From positions 496,001-560,000 of the forward strand of contig JAITYX010000048.1 in the NCBI GenBank assembly GCA_021018815.1: a stretch of 64,000 nucleotides of DNA. Direction: 5' to 3'. The stretch is from Talinum fruticosum. Lineage: Eukaryota > Streptophyta > Magnoliopsida > Caryophyllales > Talinaceae. The notes below the pieces were generated by a model. It ran no database searches, was not told where the DNA came from, and was given only the letters and a program-made list of their open reading frames with translations. The first letter of the stretch is position 1, and each line of letters opens with the position of its first letter. Position numbers and translations under genes: made by a program. This document shows positions 38,964 through 51,669 of this stretch, one piece after another.

Positions 38964-39984
38964 ACTACTTTAAAAATGACTTTTTATTACGGGTCTTTAC
39001 AATACTTAAAAACAAAAACCGTATTAAAAAATAATGCAGTGACATTTTTTAATTAAAATTAACATGTTACTATAGTTAGTAAAAAGTCATGTCTCGACTT
39101 TTTATTACGGTTCAACGAAAGAACCGTAGCAATAGAGGGACTTTTTACTACTTTTTTTTCATCGAACCGTAGTAGAAAGTTGGGACTATGAGTTTTTACT
39201 ATGGTTCAATGGAAGAACCATAGTAAAAAGTCTCTTATATTTCCGACAACAAAAATATATCTCGTTGTTTAGAGTTCCGCTTTCGCCCTCTCTACTCTCT
39301 ACTCTCTACTCTCGCTGTCCACTCTTGCTCTTTGTACTCTACTCTCACTCCCCACTCTTACTTTCTACTTTTGCTTGCTCTCGCTCTTTACTCTCTACTC
39401 TATACTCTACGTTCGTTCGCTTGTTGTTCACCTCTCGATTTCGCCTCTCGCTTTTGCTATCGCTCTCCACTCTTTGCTCGCTGCTCTATACTCTCGCTCT
39501 TTACTCTCGTAATAGCTGGTATACAACTTGTCTCTCCCTCTCTTATTTTTTGCTTTAAATGATTTGTAAAATTGGTTAGTTTAATGTTGAATGTATTTGG
39601 TAATTAGTTGAATATTGAATGTAGAGATTTGGTTGTTTAAGTTTGAGAATTTTAAAATGTTTGAGAAAGTGGATGAATTTTGAATGTATTTATTTAGTTT
39701 GTGAAGTTGCAAAATTCTTGAAATGTTTGAAATTTTGACAAATAGGTTTAGAGTTTAGGGTTTAGCATTTAGGGAAATGGAATGATATATGGTTTAGGGT
39801 TTAGTATTTAGGCAAATGGAATGATATATGGTTGAGGGTTTAGGGAAATGGAAAGAGTTATGGAATAGGGTTAAGGGTTTAAGGAAATGGAAAGATTTAT
39901 GGTTAAGGGTTTAGGGCAATGGAAACATTTATAGTTTAGAATTTAGGAAAATGAAAAGATTTATGGTTAAGGGTTTAGGACAAT

Positions 39985-42900
39985 CACTACTACGTAAACC
40001 ACTTTTAACGACGAGTTAAAATGACAAACCGTCATGGATCTGGTGGCATTTTGTAAAAAATGCGATTTTTACTGTACATATGACGATGGTTCAACCGAAC
40101 AACTGTCATCTAATGGTTGAATTGAATCTTAGACTACGGTTTAGTAAATGAACCGTCGTCATAAAGAACTTTAGATGACGGTTCTTAGTTGTGAACCGTC
40201 ATCAAAAGAGCTGCACCAAAACTCCACCAAAACCCCTCACTGTTCCATTACCATTATCTCGCTTTGCTCATCTCCTCTTGGGCTCTCCTCTTCTCCTCCA
40301 CCAAGCATCCTTCTCCGCTCTGAGTTTTCTAGAGTTTGAGTTCTTCTCCTCGGAGCCCCTTTCCTCTCACTTTCACTTGCCTCAACCAAGTGAATTCAGT
40401 CCCTCTCTCGCTATTCACTATTCGCTCTCTCCTCTCAAGTTCTCTTCTTCTCCTCCACTGGTGTTCTTTTTCGCCTGCGTTCTTTTATTTGGTAAATCTC
40501 TCTCTCTCTCTCTCTCTCCTCCCCCTCGGTACCCTATCCCCTCCTCATATATCCGAAAATAGGGTTTTAAGGTTCAATATGGATCCAAGCGTTTTGGGTT
40601 CATTTAGACAAATTGTTTGAATTTGTGGGCACTTGATGTTGTGTGTTCGATTGAGTGGATTTATGCATCTAATGAGAATTTGTTAATTTGGCTATTTCAT
40701 GATTGCTTCATCCGGATTTTAGGTTGTTTAACTTGTATGTTGTTTCATGTAGAAATTAGCCATTTCTATACATTTAATGTAATCTTATATTTGAGGAATG
40801 TGAATGGATAGAATTATGAAAATAAGAGAAGGGACAAAAACGACCAAAATTGAGGAACCAAGGTTCGGGCAGCCAACACGGGCCGTGCTGGACTCACGGT
40901 CAGCCCGTATTGGCTGCTGTCCGACCCAACTTATGTGTTTCCGTCCGAAAATTGTTGTAAATGTTTATTTATCAAGAGTTGTATAATTGCTTGCGAGTCT
41001 AAGATGGATTCTTCCAAAAGTACAAAAAATTGAGGGGGCGAACTATGATGAATAAGGAGAAGTTGGTTCGGAGTGGAGACGATCCAACTCTCCTTACACG
41101 GGTTGATTTTGATAGCCACGGATGTAGGTGGGAATAAAGCTACTTTATGAGCTACGTTGGTACGACAACTCGCTTCCACGTGAGCATCAACTTCGGAAAA
41201 TGGGCGGACGTCCCCGATTTCATTAAGGACAACATATGGAACGATATTCGGGTAAATGAATACATCTCAACTTAGTATTGTAACTTATATTATAAATGGT
41301 TAATATATATGTACTAATGCATATCGTTCTTGTGTTTCGTAGAACGTTCAACTTGAACGTCAATGAGTCTCGGATCCCCTTCTTAAAACACAAGACCCTC
41401 ATGTCGGCGGCGAAAAGTTTAGAGACTACAAATATCGCATTGTTGCTATATACGGGTCTACAAAACAAAGCGAGATAAAACAAGAAGATATACCCCGGGA
41501 GGTCTATAATTATATCACGGAGGAGGACTGGAGATCATTTGAGTCATATGTCACCTCTTCGAATACAAGGTTATTTCATTCAAGATTCAATGTCATATGC
41601 ATATAGTGTGATGTTGGTTGTTGAATTGATATAAAAATGAAGAAATGTAAGTGTTATGCATTGATATTTTTATTTCTTAATATTACTTGCGCAGGCGATA
41701 GGTGAAGCCAATCGAAGAGGATTAAGAGCAATCCGTACTCGTCCCATGGGGGATACGCAAAGTTGGATAAGAGGTTGTACAAGCAAAAGCTCGAACAACC
41801 TCAAACCAAATCTGGTGAAGGGTCCACCATAGATACTTTGCAGCTCGTTGTTGATAGGGACGAGCTGTGGATCGAAGGAAGAAGGAAGAAAGATGGAACC
41901 TTCACTATGCCCAATGTGGAAGCTATTTCTCGTAGACTTATGAGTTTTGTACTATTTTCCTTTATTTATTTTGAGAACTTATCGGTTTCTTTTCCGAATT
42001 TGCCAAATGATAATATTTTTTTCTTCTTACAGGAGTCTTTGTCACGGACATCGACTTCAGACGTTGACACCACCGGGAGGAGGGACAAGCTATCCTTCGC
42101 CCTACAAAGAGATGAGCATCCCCGGTCGTGTTCGAGCTATCATTGGGTGGGTGGGGATAGTTGAGCACTTTGGGACTAGGAAAAGCGCCCCGTCTCTTCG
42201 AGCGACGTACATATGGAGGCTAAAATGGCCCAAATGGAGTCCCAAATGTCCCAAATGGCTGCACGGATCGAAGATATGAGGGCACATATATATGCCATTA
42301 CCTATCAACTTTAATGATGTACGTCCTTTATCACCCCACACACCGGCCAGCGTGAACGCGAGTTCACCAATCGACCAATTCGAAGTTCTAGCAGAGGTAA
42401 TTAAGATTTTGCAAACTAATTATATTTACATGCATGCATATTTATATTTTGGCTGATTAATGTATAATCTTGTTGAACAATTACTTATAATATGTTTTTG
42501 TTGTTGCGTAACTCCGTCGTGTGGCCGTTGAGTAATTACTTATTTAGTATGTTTTTGTTGTTTCGGATGAGGGCTGTTATCTCAGGAAAATGTTTACTTT
42601 AAATGGGAAACTATGTTCGTTTATTTTCATTGTTTTTAGGTTATTTAACGTCTATGTCAAATGTTTCCTTATTCTTATGCAGCCAGCGAATTGCAAGTTA
42701 ACTTCTCATCACCCTCCCCTAAAGCATGTTGTGGCATTGGGTGTTGTTTTCCCATAGAGGGCGGATGTTGTCGTTCACGGGATACCCCTTACAACCGATG
42801 AGGTAAGGGTAAGTGTCAAATAGATCATACATGGGAAAGGCGAGTGTGAGTTGCCGATCCGGGAAGTGGACCTCCACACTCGTTGACGATGCGATCAACG

Positions 42901-44966
42901 CTTTTCTTTGTTGGCCCAAGAGTTTGGTCATCCTCATTACGAGTAATTCATTTGTATTAAAAATATTAGATTTAATTGTTGTTAATATCACGTACATATA
43001 TTTCTCATTTTTGTATTGATTATTCACTAGGATATCGAGGACAGATCCGAGAGTGGGATAAAGGGCGCCGAGTGGCATAAGCAAACGTTTAGTGGCGCCC
43101 GTTCGTTGTCCGAAGAATTTTCCTCTCAAATCCATTGAGGAGTCTCATACGGATTGGTGTGCTACTCCGGAAAGTTATGTGCGGACTCGTCAATAGAGGA
43201 CCCGGATCATTTGTAGCACGCCAATTCACATGTTAGGGCTACGAGAAGCGGATATGTCGGTTTTTGTCTTCCCGGACGACATATTGCAATTTTTGCACAT
43301 GGAGGAAATCGGCGTATCCGCTATTACGCTTGGCATGATGCGAGTTAATATATTCATAATCAGTTTTTTTTACTAATTAATTTCAATTTTTAACTACAAA
43401 TTAATATATAAGGTGGCTGCACGAGATTAGGAAGGACATCGTTCGGTTTCGAACCCTACTTCCGTTATTCAAGGAGTTGGGCTGAATCATGACGAACGAG
43501 TCTCCTATATCTTTAACGTCATGAAAGATGTCGCGGATGAAAAAACATTGTTTCTAGCAGCGTTCAATGAGAGGTAAGTAGACAAATATTGAACTAACTA
43601 ATTGATGAAGTTTTTATATGGTGTTATCTTATATAAAAATGTGTTATTTTGTAGCCACCATTGGATGGTTGCTGCCATATTTCCAAGGGCTGATATGGCC
43701 TACTTCCTTGATCCTCCGGGTCGTGATGTCGGGGAAGATATTAGGGACATCGTTGAGGCATGAGTTCATACTTTTTAATCATTTTATGTTGTTTTGTTAA
43801 GTAATCATTCAATGATATGTCTAACTTGAATTTTACTTTTTCCGATTGAAAAATAGTGCTTTAGTCCGCTATTATTATGGCGGAGATCCCAAACGAGTGA
43901 AGAAAGCACAACTACTAATTATCCTCATCAAGGTGAGGTTCTCTTAGTTATTACGAGTGTACTTTAAATATTTTTCATTTCATATTACTTGCTAGACACA
44001 TAAGTACTAATTAATTCTCTATGTGTTGGGAATCTATTTTTATTATTGTAGTGCCATAAACAAGCATGGAACATGGAGTGCGGCTTCTACATTCTCCAAT
44101 ACTTGAAAGAGATTGTAACCAAACTCGAAAAGAATGCTAGTCCCAACGAGGTATAGTTGCACTTTTAATTGATTATTTTATATTCTTTTTTAACTTGATT
44201 AACACGTGCACCGACCTAATTAATATGTGTTTTACAACATTGGTTACAATATTTTCCGGGAAAAAGCCACCCACTCCATATACGGATAAAGTGCTCAACG
44301 AGTTAAAACAAGGTTGGGCGAGTTTGTATACAATCGTATAAAGGAATATGTATATATATTATAGTTATTCTTCATTATTTGATAAGTCAAGTTTGTGATT
44401 TTGGTAGTCATACACAGTTATAGGTATGATATGTACATAGGTATACATTTTTTACACTTACAAAGAATATTTTGAAATCACTAACGATCAAACTAAAAGA
44501 AAGCCTGTCTTGTACCATATTATATACAAAATGTGATGAGTATGTCGTTTTGTATATATTTTGATGAAGAGTGTATTGGGTTGTGGTCTTTGTACATGTT
44601 TTTTGTACTGTATGTAAGGGGCAAGAAAATCGAGAAAAATTATTAAAAAAACTGACTTATGACGACGGTTCTTAATCGAACAGTAGTCATAGGTCCATCT
44701 ATGACGACGGTTAAAATGAAGGAACCGTTGTCATAGGTGCTCTGTTCCAACTATAGAGGAAGGGCTATAATGATGGTTAAGATGAAGAAATCATCATCAT
44801 AGAGTGACCTATGACTACGGTTTTTTCATCCGAATCATTGTCATATATTGACCTATGACTATGATTTTGAACCGTAGTCAAAGATGTACATACAACGATG
44901 CCCAAATACATGACGCCTATTAAATGTCGCTTTTAACTGTAGTTAAAAGTGGTTCCTGTAGTAATG
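39985..44966 (+). mobile_element. CACTA transposon 'A' (4,982 bp), nested in D
   Basis: It starts CACTACTACGTAAACC at 39985 and ends GGTTCCTGTAGTAATG at 44966, where ATG replaces GTG in the last bases. The 3-bp duplication AAT (39982-39984 and 44967-44969) is perfect. Subterminal arrays are at 39985-40205 and 44655-44966, mainly of ATGACGACGGTT type. Inside are a CT-rich leader (40240-40530), a GC-rich inverted repeat (40870-40925) and the pseudogene 41004-44341. It retains the most complete Ulp1 domain of the group. Confidence 0.92.
41004..44341 (+). pseudogene. Transposase_24 / Ulp1-type (C48) protease gene of CACTA A
   Basis: The gene starts MDSSKSTKN and meets a stop at codon 10. The frame resumes with MNKEKLVRSGDDPTLL (from 41048). 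The first half is a Transposase_24-like region of Ptta/En/Spm elements: KDNIWNDIR near 41230, YAKLDKRLYKQKLEQ near 41755, RDELWIEGRRKKDGTFTMP near 41850 and LQRDEHPGR near 42110. The second half is a Ulp1/C48 cysteine protease. Its residues are HHW (His 43659-43661), LDPPG (Asp 43710-43712) and CHKQAWNMECGFYIL with Gln 44061-44063 and Cys 44079-44081. The end is ELKQGWASLYTIV-stop. Introns follow GT-AG. The triad is intact, but the early stop argues against a full protein unless translation starts downstream. The biochemical role in CACTA elements is not established. Confidence 0.8.
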
Positions 44967-45372
44967 AATGGAAAAATTTATGGTTTAGGATTTAGGAAAA
45001 TGGAAAGATTTATGATTTAGGGTTTAGGGATGAAGTGGAAGAAAATTTATAGATAGAATACTTTAGGTAGTCAACCAAGGGGCTATTGTAACTTCATTTG
45101 TTGCAAAATCTAATTTGAAACAAGCTTTTTGGCTAGGGCTAAGAGATAGTCACTAGCCAGCTAGGTAGCTAAGTATTTAAGTAAACCTAAGCCAAGGCAT
45201 ATGTAGAGGATAGCTGAATCACTTAGTTGACAAACCGAAATCCTAAAATTTGCATTAAGTGTTTGTTGTCATCACTGCCATTCTTGTGCTCTACTCCAGT
45301 CACAATTTATTTTTTTTTTGGTTTCTAACAAAATCTTTGTTTTTGATTTTTTTCTTTTTATTTAGGTTTAAA

Positions 45373-48300
45373 ATGGAGTAGCACGATCCTTCCAAAGTTA
45401 CAAAGAAGACAAGGGGACGAGCGACGATGAACAAAGAGAATTTGACACATAGTAGAGAAGTTCCAATTTTCCTAACTCGGATCCAATTTGATGAGCACTA
45501 TAATCCGATAGGTAAGCGCATAACTCACTTCATGAGCTATGTTGGTGTGGCAACCCGTATACTCGTGAACATCAACTACACTCATTGGAGTACAGATCCT
45601 AGAATCGGTTAAGGGAAACCTTTGGAATGATATATAGGTAAATGCACTACATCTTAACTTAGAATCGCAACTTAGTGTAAATGGTTAATACTAATGCATG
45701 TTGTTCTTGTGATTTAGAAAACGTTCAATTTGGACATGAAGGAATAAGATCTCCCATTGGTGAAACACAAGACCCTCATGTCAACAATAGAGAAATTTAG
45801 AAACTTTAAGTCCCACATTGCCGTTGTTTGGGTCCAAGACAAAGGAGATCAAGGGATAAGGTAGACCATGGGAGGTCTACAACTTTATAACCAAGGATGA
45901 TTGGAAGAAGTTTGAAGCATATGTCTTCACTCTGGAATTAGGGATCGCAACACGGGGGTTGGGGACAAGAACATATTCCCCGTTCCCGTCCCCGTTCAGC
46001 CCCCGTCCTCGCCCCCGCCCCGTTTCCCATTGTTTTTCCATGGAAAAGTCTCAATTTCACCATTGGATGCTTTGACATAGCCCTGATCTGGATGCTTTGA
46101 CATGGCCCCGACTGGATGCTTTGACATGATCGTATATGAGAGAAATTCTAGATGTCATGATTGAATATAAATGAAAAAATAAAAACACTTATATAAAGTT
46201 TTTAATTAGGTTTTTGGCAGAGTCCGCCATATAGTATAATGACAATAGGGGAGCAATTAAGAAAGTTGATGATTAGGTGGATCAAAAGTATTAGGTGCGG
46301 TTAATAAGGCAACAAGATTTTCTAATTTGACCTTTGGAACCGAGTAAGAAGTCACCCTACCAAGTTTGACCATGGCAAGTCCAAATTTATTGGCCAATTC
46401 AGTAGGGCTACTAGCAAGCCTAGCAATAGTATCCCTGGTGAGTGGGTGGAATGTTATTAGCTAATCGATTTGTAGGAGAGATTTGTGTGCCACACAGGCT
46501 TTATAGAAAGCATTGTCAATGAAGAGAGAACTTTTTGTGGTCCGGTCACTGGAGCAACATTGTTTGAACCACTATGAGGACGTGTCCTTCTAAGAGATGA
46601 AAGTGTTGTCTAGGTCATGCTCGAGTCTGCAGAGGGAGAGGAATTGTTGCTTAAGAGTGAGAGAGAAGAACGCTAGTTGAGGAGAGAGAGAGAGGGGGGC
46701 ACGACGGGGAGGAAAAAGGGTGGTGGGAATGGCCAATTGCCTTCCTTTTATATTTAGGGTTTAAAAGTTATATAATTACGAAAATAAGCTTCACAATTTA
46801 TATATATACATATTAACATATAAAAAATTTAAAAAGGGGAACAGGGATAAAATTCATCCCTGTCCCTATCCTTGTCCTCGCCGGGGACAAGGTTTTTGTC
46901 CCCGTCCTTGCCTCATTCCCCGTTCGAGGCGGGGATTTTCCCCATCTTGGGGTGGGGCCCCGACGAGGATGGGGAATCCTCGTCCTGTTGCCATCCCTTT
47001 CTAGAGTACAAGGTAATTTAACATTTGTTCTCTTTTTTTTTATAACTCTTATTTACGAATATTTCTTTAGAGTTAATTTCTTTAGAATAACATTTGTAGT
47101 CTTATTTAAGGTTATTTTGTTGTCTTAATTACTTGCAAAGTGAGGTGATACCAATCGAAAGTGGATTAAGAGTAATGTGTATCCCCGTATGATGTCCCAT
47201 GGGGATACACGAAGGTGGATGAGAATTTGTACAAGCGTAAGCTTGTACAACTAAAAAGTGGATCCGATGAAGGTGCCATTATTGATCCTTCGCATATCAC
47301 TATCCGGAGGGACGAGTTGTGGGTCGAAGAAAGAAAGAAGAAACATGACATCTTCACTACAATATGAGTCCAATCTATTATGCAGCGATTCGTGAGTTTG
47401 ACTATTTCTTTATTTATTTTGAGAACTTATCGCTCAATATATGAATTGTCCGATGATAATCTATTTCCTTTTACAGGAGTCTTTGTCACATACCTAGATC
47501 TTAGAAATAGTTGACACCATTGGAAAGAGGGACAAGTTAGCCTTGGCCCTAAAAAGAGATGAACATCCTACTCGTATTCGAGTAGTCGATGGAAAGGTAG
47601 GGATACTTGAGCACTTCGGGGCTAGAAAGAAGCACCCCGTCTTTTCCAGCTAAGCGGATATTGAGGCAATGATTTCTCAAGTAGAGTCTCAATTGGCTTC
47701 CCAAGTGGTCCAAGTAGAAGAGAGAGTGATGACCCAGTTCATGCATACTTTACAAAGATGGGTATCTCGACACCCAACTTGGAAAAGTTACGTGATGCAA
47801 AAGGTGAATTCGTACCCCGGATACCGGCGAGCACGAAAGCGAGCTCACCCTTTGATCAATTCGAAGTTATATCCCAGGTAATTAAGATTTTGCTATCTAA
47901 TAATAAGAATACATGTTTGTATTTAACTAATTACTAGTATATACTTGTCGAATGAATGGTGTATACACTTTGGTTATTATGGAACTCCGGCGTATGGTCA
48001 TTGAGTAATTAGTTGTTATTTGTTATTGTTATTTCGGATGAGGGTCGTTATCCCGGGAAAATGTTGACTTTTAAGGGGAAACTATGTCTATTTTTTTCAA
48101 GGATTCTTGATACTTTATGGTGTCTTTCAAGGGTTATCCCATGATTCTAATTCTTATGCGATCGGTGTAGTGCATGTTAGTTTCTCATCACCCTCCTTTA
48201 GATCACTTTTGTGGCAACGGGTGTTATCTACCTCGTGCAGCGAGGTGTCGTTGTTCATAGGGCACTCGCTCTTAGAGGATAAAGTAAGGGTGCAGGTGAT

Positions 48301-49895
48301 AGAAGCTATGCAAGAAAAAGGCACATGTGAGTTGCCGATCTAATCACCGTAACTCCACACTATTGATGAATCGGTCAACAGTTTTGTTTCTTGCCCAAGA
48401 GTTTGGTCATGCTCTCTACATCGAATGTATTTTATTTGAAAATATTAGATCGGTTGTTAATATCACGTATATATATTTCTAATTCGTGAATTATCGTCCT
48501 ACCTGAACTAAGATGTCATGGCTAGAGCTGAGAGTGGGAAGAAGGGAACTCACAAGTCTTTAGTTGGCACCACCAAGCATTTAGAAGTGCCCGATCATCG
48601 TCCGTAGTACTCTCCTCTCCAACCCATTGACAAGTCACCTCCGGAGTGGAGTTCTCATCCGGAAAGTTTTGTGAAGCTTTTTCCAGTAAGACGAGTACTC
48701 CAAATCACAATGCAAAGTCACGTGTTTGGGTTAGACGGGGACGATGAGATTAGCTTACCGGTTTTCTTGGATGACATACTACAATTTCTACAGATGCAAG
48801 AAATCTGCGCAATCATTGTTATGCTTGGCATGATGTGAGTTACTATCTATATGTTCATTTAACCGTTAATTTTCATTTTTAACTATATATGTATAATTAA
48901 TATGTAATAGGTGGCTCCACAAGATGACTCATTCCATAGGAATCGAGTCCGTTCGGTTTATCGATCCCGAGGCCATTCAAACCTATGGATAGTCGGTTCA
49001 GGAACGATCCAAATTTATCTCGAACCTCATGGTTAGGACGCGAAAAACATGTTACTTAGCACCGTTGAATAAGCGATAAGTGTACACATAACTTAATGGA
49101 TTTCAAATGGTTTAATAATTAGATTTTTATAAATATTTATGTCGATGTAGGGCCTATTGGATGCTTGCTGCTATATATCCAAGGAGTACATCGCATACTT
49201 GGTTCGATCCTCTAGGTCATACCCGAGGAAACATATCATAACAAGTACTCGACTCGTGAGTTCAATACTTACTCATTTTCATTGCTTTTGTTAAGTATTC
49301 TTTTCAATTGTATGTTGTACGCATGCCTTTATGATATTTGAACAATACATGATTTTTATTTGAATTTTATTTTCATCCGATTGAAAAATAGTGCTCTTAG
49401 AGTGTATGGTTATTTGGGAGGCTCGAAAGGCTCACATAAGACAAAATTCCCAACTATTGTGAATGTAAAAGTGATGTTCTGTTGCTTAGCATTAAACTAG
49501 TTTTTATTTCCGGCGAAATTACTTGTTATACATAACTACTAATTACTTCTCCATGTGCTGGGAATCTATTTTGATTATTTGTAGTGCCACAAACAATCGG
49601 GAGCATGGAGCGTGGCTTCTACATTCTCCAAAACATGAAAAAGATTGTGACCCAACTGGATTTTAATGATCACAAATCTAATCCCGCAAAGGTGCTTGCA
49701 CTTGCACTTGTTACATTTATTTTTGAAAATTTAATTTATCTTTTTCATGCTCTTTTTAGCTTAATTAGTACTTGCACCTACGTAAATATATGTAAAATTA
49801 CTTTTTACAAGCATTGGTCACGATATTTCCCAGGAAAGAAGCCCGCTGCTACCCCTTATATACAAGCTGTGTTGGATAAGCTTAGAGAGGGTTAG
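45373..49895 (+). pseudogene. Transposase_24 / Ulp1-type protease gene of CACTA D, inactivated
   Basis: It has the same architecture as the gene in A. The start is ATG GAG followed at once by a stop; coding resumes with MNKENLTHSREVPIFLTRIQ (from 45427). A hAT-like MITE cuts the Transposase_24 region at 45939-46999. In the protease domain the catalytic His of the HHW motif is Tyr (TAT, 49155-49157) and the nucleophile Cys is Arg (CGT, 49611-49613), while the Asp in WFDPLG is kept. Further frameshifts lie around 49600. It ends FPGKKPAATPYIQAVLDKLREG-stop (split here for length, residues ending at 49895). The protease is certainly dead. Confidence 0.8.
45939..46999. mobile_element. hAT-like MITE (1,061 bp) inside D's gene
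   Basis: The left end TAGGGATCGCAAC and right end GTTGCCATCCCTT are inverted repeats (11 of 13). They are bracketed by an 8-bp duplication, TCTGGAAT (45931-45938) and TCTAGAGT (47000-47007), with 6 of 8 matching. Subterminal G/C blocks such as CCCCGTTCCCGTCCCCG (45975-46020) and their complement near 46870-46975 add to the ends. No transposase is encoded. The host sequence closes up across it (TCTGGAAT..ACAAGG, as in elements A and C). Confidence 0.8.
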
Positions 49896-50582
49896 GCGTA
49901 GTTTAACTACACATACATATGTTTATATTTACAAATGATTGTTTCTTCACTATTTGATTTGTAATTTTTGTGATTTTTAAATTAATTAATTATGTGTGTA
50001 TGTGTGTGTGTGTGTGTATGTATTTGAAATATGAATTAGTTGTGAAACAAGTAAGGTTATTGGATATATTTTGGCTTTATATATTTTGGTTATATATATT
50101 TTGAAACAGTTTGTGCATGTGTTGTAAATGGTTGTATATATTCTGGTTGTATAATTGTACGAAGTTACGAAAAACAAAAAAATTATAAAAAAGAATTCAA
50201 ACCTATTACTACGGTTCTTACTAAAGAACCATAGCAATCTATCTAAAATAAACATATTACTATGGTTCAAAGTGATAGGTCAACCCTAAAACCCAAAATT
50301 TTGGCTAAAAAGAGGGTTTGGGCTTGGACTTATTACTTCGGTTTATTTAAAGAACCGTAGTAATAGGTTGCTATTACGACGGTTCCGGAGAAAGAACCGT
50401 AGTAATAGATCGATGTACCTATTACTGCGGTTCTTTAAATGAACCATAGTAATAGTGTTTCGTTTACTACGGTTTTGAATCGTAGTAAAGGTGGCTATCT
50501 ACTACCCTCACATACACAACGCCTTTTAACCGTAGTAAAAGGTCTTTTTGAACCGTAGTAAAAGATGGTTATTGTAGTAGTG

Positions 50583-50856
50583 ATAAGTTGGTTTGAAGTT
50601 CTTCGTCTTTAGTGCTTGGGCTATCATTTGTCAATCTATTTCGAGAATGAAAATGAGAAATTTTCATACCTAAACGAGCTGCACAGGCTCGAAGTTTCTA
50701 CGTCCTAATTCCCTCTAACTTTCAAAAAGCTACAGCCATAAGATCTTAGGTCACAAGTAATCACACCTAAATCCATAAAATTCTTGTCAACCAGATGAAG
50801 CATTCACGTTGATTTTCACATATCCTTCATCTAGTGGTGTCCAAACTATTTTAGTG
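50583..50856 (-). pseudogene. LINE polyprotein, RNase H N-terminal part, between CACTA D and E
   Basis: The minus strand reads VWTPLDEGYVKINVNASSG, the opening of the plant LINE RNase H domain (W-x-P-x3-G-x3-N-x-D-like). A frameshifted GVITCDLRSYGCSF and ARLGMKISHFHSR follow, then LQTNL at the D junction. It is the only stretch between elements D and E. Confidence 0.75.
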
Positions 50857-51669
50857 CACTACTACAAGAACTATCTTTTATTACGGTTCAAAATGACCTT
50901 TTCTACGGTAGCTAAGTGTCGTCTATGTGAGCATAGTATTAGGTAAGTATCTTTAACTACGGTTATGAACCATAATAAAAGATTACCTATTACTACGGTT
51001 CTTTGGATGGACCGTAGTGAAAGGATCGATCAAACAAGCCTTTTACTACGGTTCATCAAAAACACCGTGGTAAAAGGCTTTGTCAAACAAGCCTTTCACT
51101 ACTACATGAACAACTTTTAACTACAGTTCAAAATGACCTTCAACTACGGTTATCAAGCCTCGTCTATGTGGCCGTCGTTGTAGATAGACATCTTTAATTA
51201 CGAGTTCACAACCGTAGTCAAAGAAGCCTATGCCGACAGTTCGGATGAGGAATCGTAGTCATAGGTCACTCTATGACGACAATTATATAAAAGAATCATC
51301 ATCATTGGTCACTTTATGACGACGGTTCTTCATCCGAACCGTCATCATAGGCCTTCAACTAGACCTATTACTATGGTTCTTCCTTAAGAACCATAGTAAT
51401 AGGTCTGATTTTTTAAAAATAATTTTTCTTGTGTTTGCTTGCCCTCCGTATAGTACAAAATCATATACAACCTTACACATTCGGAGTATACAAACCACAA
51501 TCCAATACTTGACCGGAATATATATAAAACAAGTATATTCATCACATTTGTATATGGTACATATAAAAGACAGATGTAAATGTAAATATATATACCTATA
51601 TACATATATAACCATAAAATCACAAACTTGACCAATCAAATAATGAAATGTAAATATATACCTATGTCT

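Larger units (their letters stand above)
39740..45040 (+). repeat. Telomere-like minisatellite in D, split by CACTA A
   Basis: Degenerate units of about 30-38 bases built on 'ggtttagggtttag' and 'aaatggaaagatttatgg' fill 39740-39984 and resume at 44967-45040. The TTTAGGG core equals the plant telomere repeat but is interspersed, so it is an interstitial intron minisatellite. The interruption is exactly CACTA A. Confidence 0.75.
38964..50582 (+). mobile_element. CACTA transposon 'D' (about 5.6 kb of its own, 11.6 kb with inserts)
   Basis: The 5' end CACTACTTTAAAAATGAC is at 38964 and the 3' end ATTGTAGTAGTG is at 50582. Flanking triplets are GTA (38961-38963) and ATA (50583-50585). The LINE reading frame across the site shows the original was GTA, with one later mutation. 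Subterminal TACTACGGTTC/GAACCGTAGTA arrays occupy 38964-39240 and 50205-50582. A CT-rich leader (39265-39545), a minisatellite intron and a Transposase_24/Ulp1 pseudogene (45373-49895) follow. It hosts CACTA A and a hAT-like MITE. Confidence 0.85.

Noticed and set aside
51097..51420. CRISPR-like array of regularly repeated motifs
   Set aside because: Repeats are short inverted motifs of CACTA subterminal regions in plant DNA; spacing is irregular and there are no cas genes.
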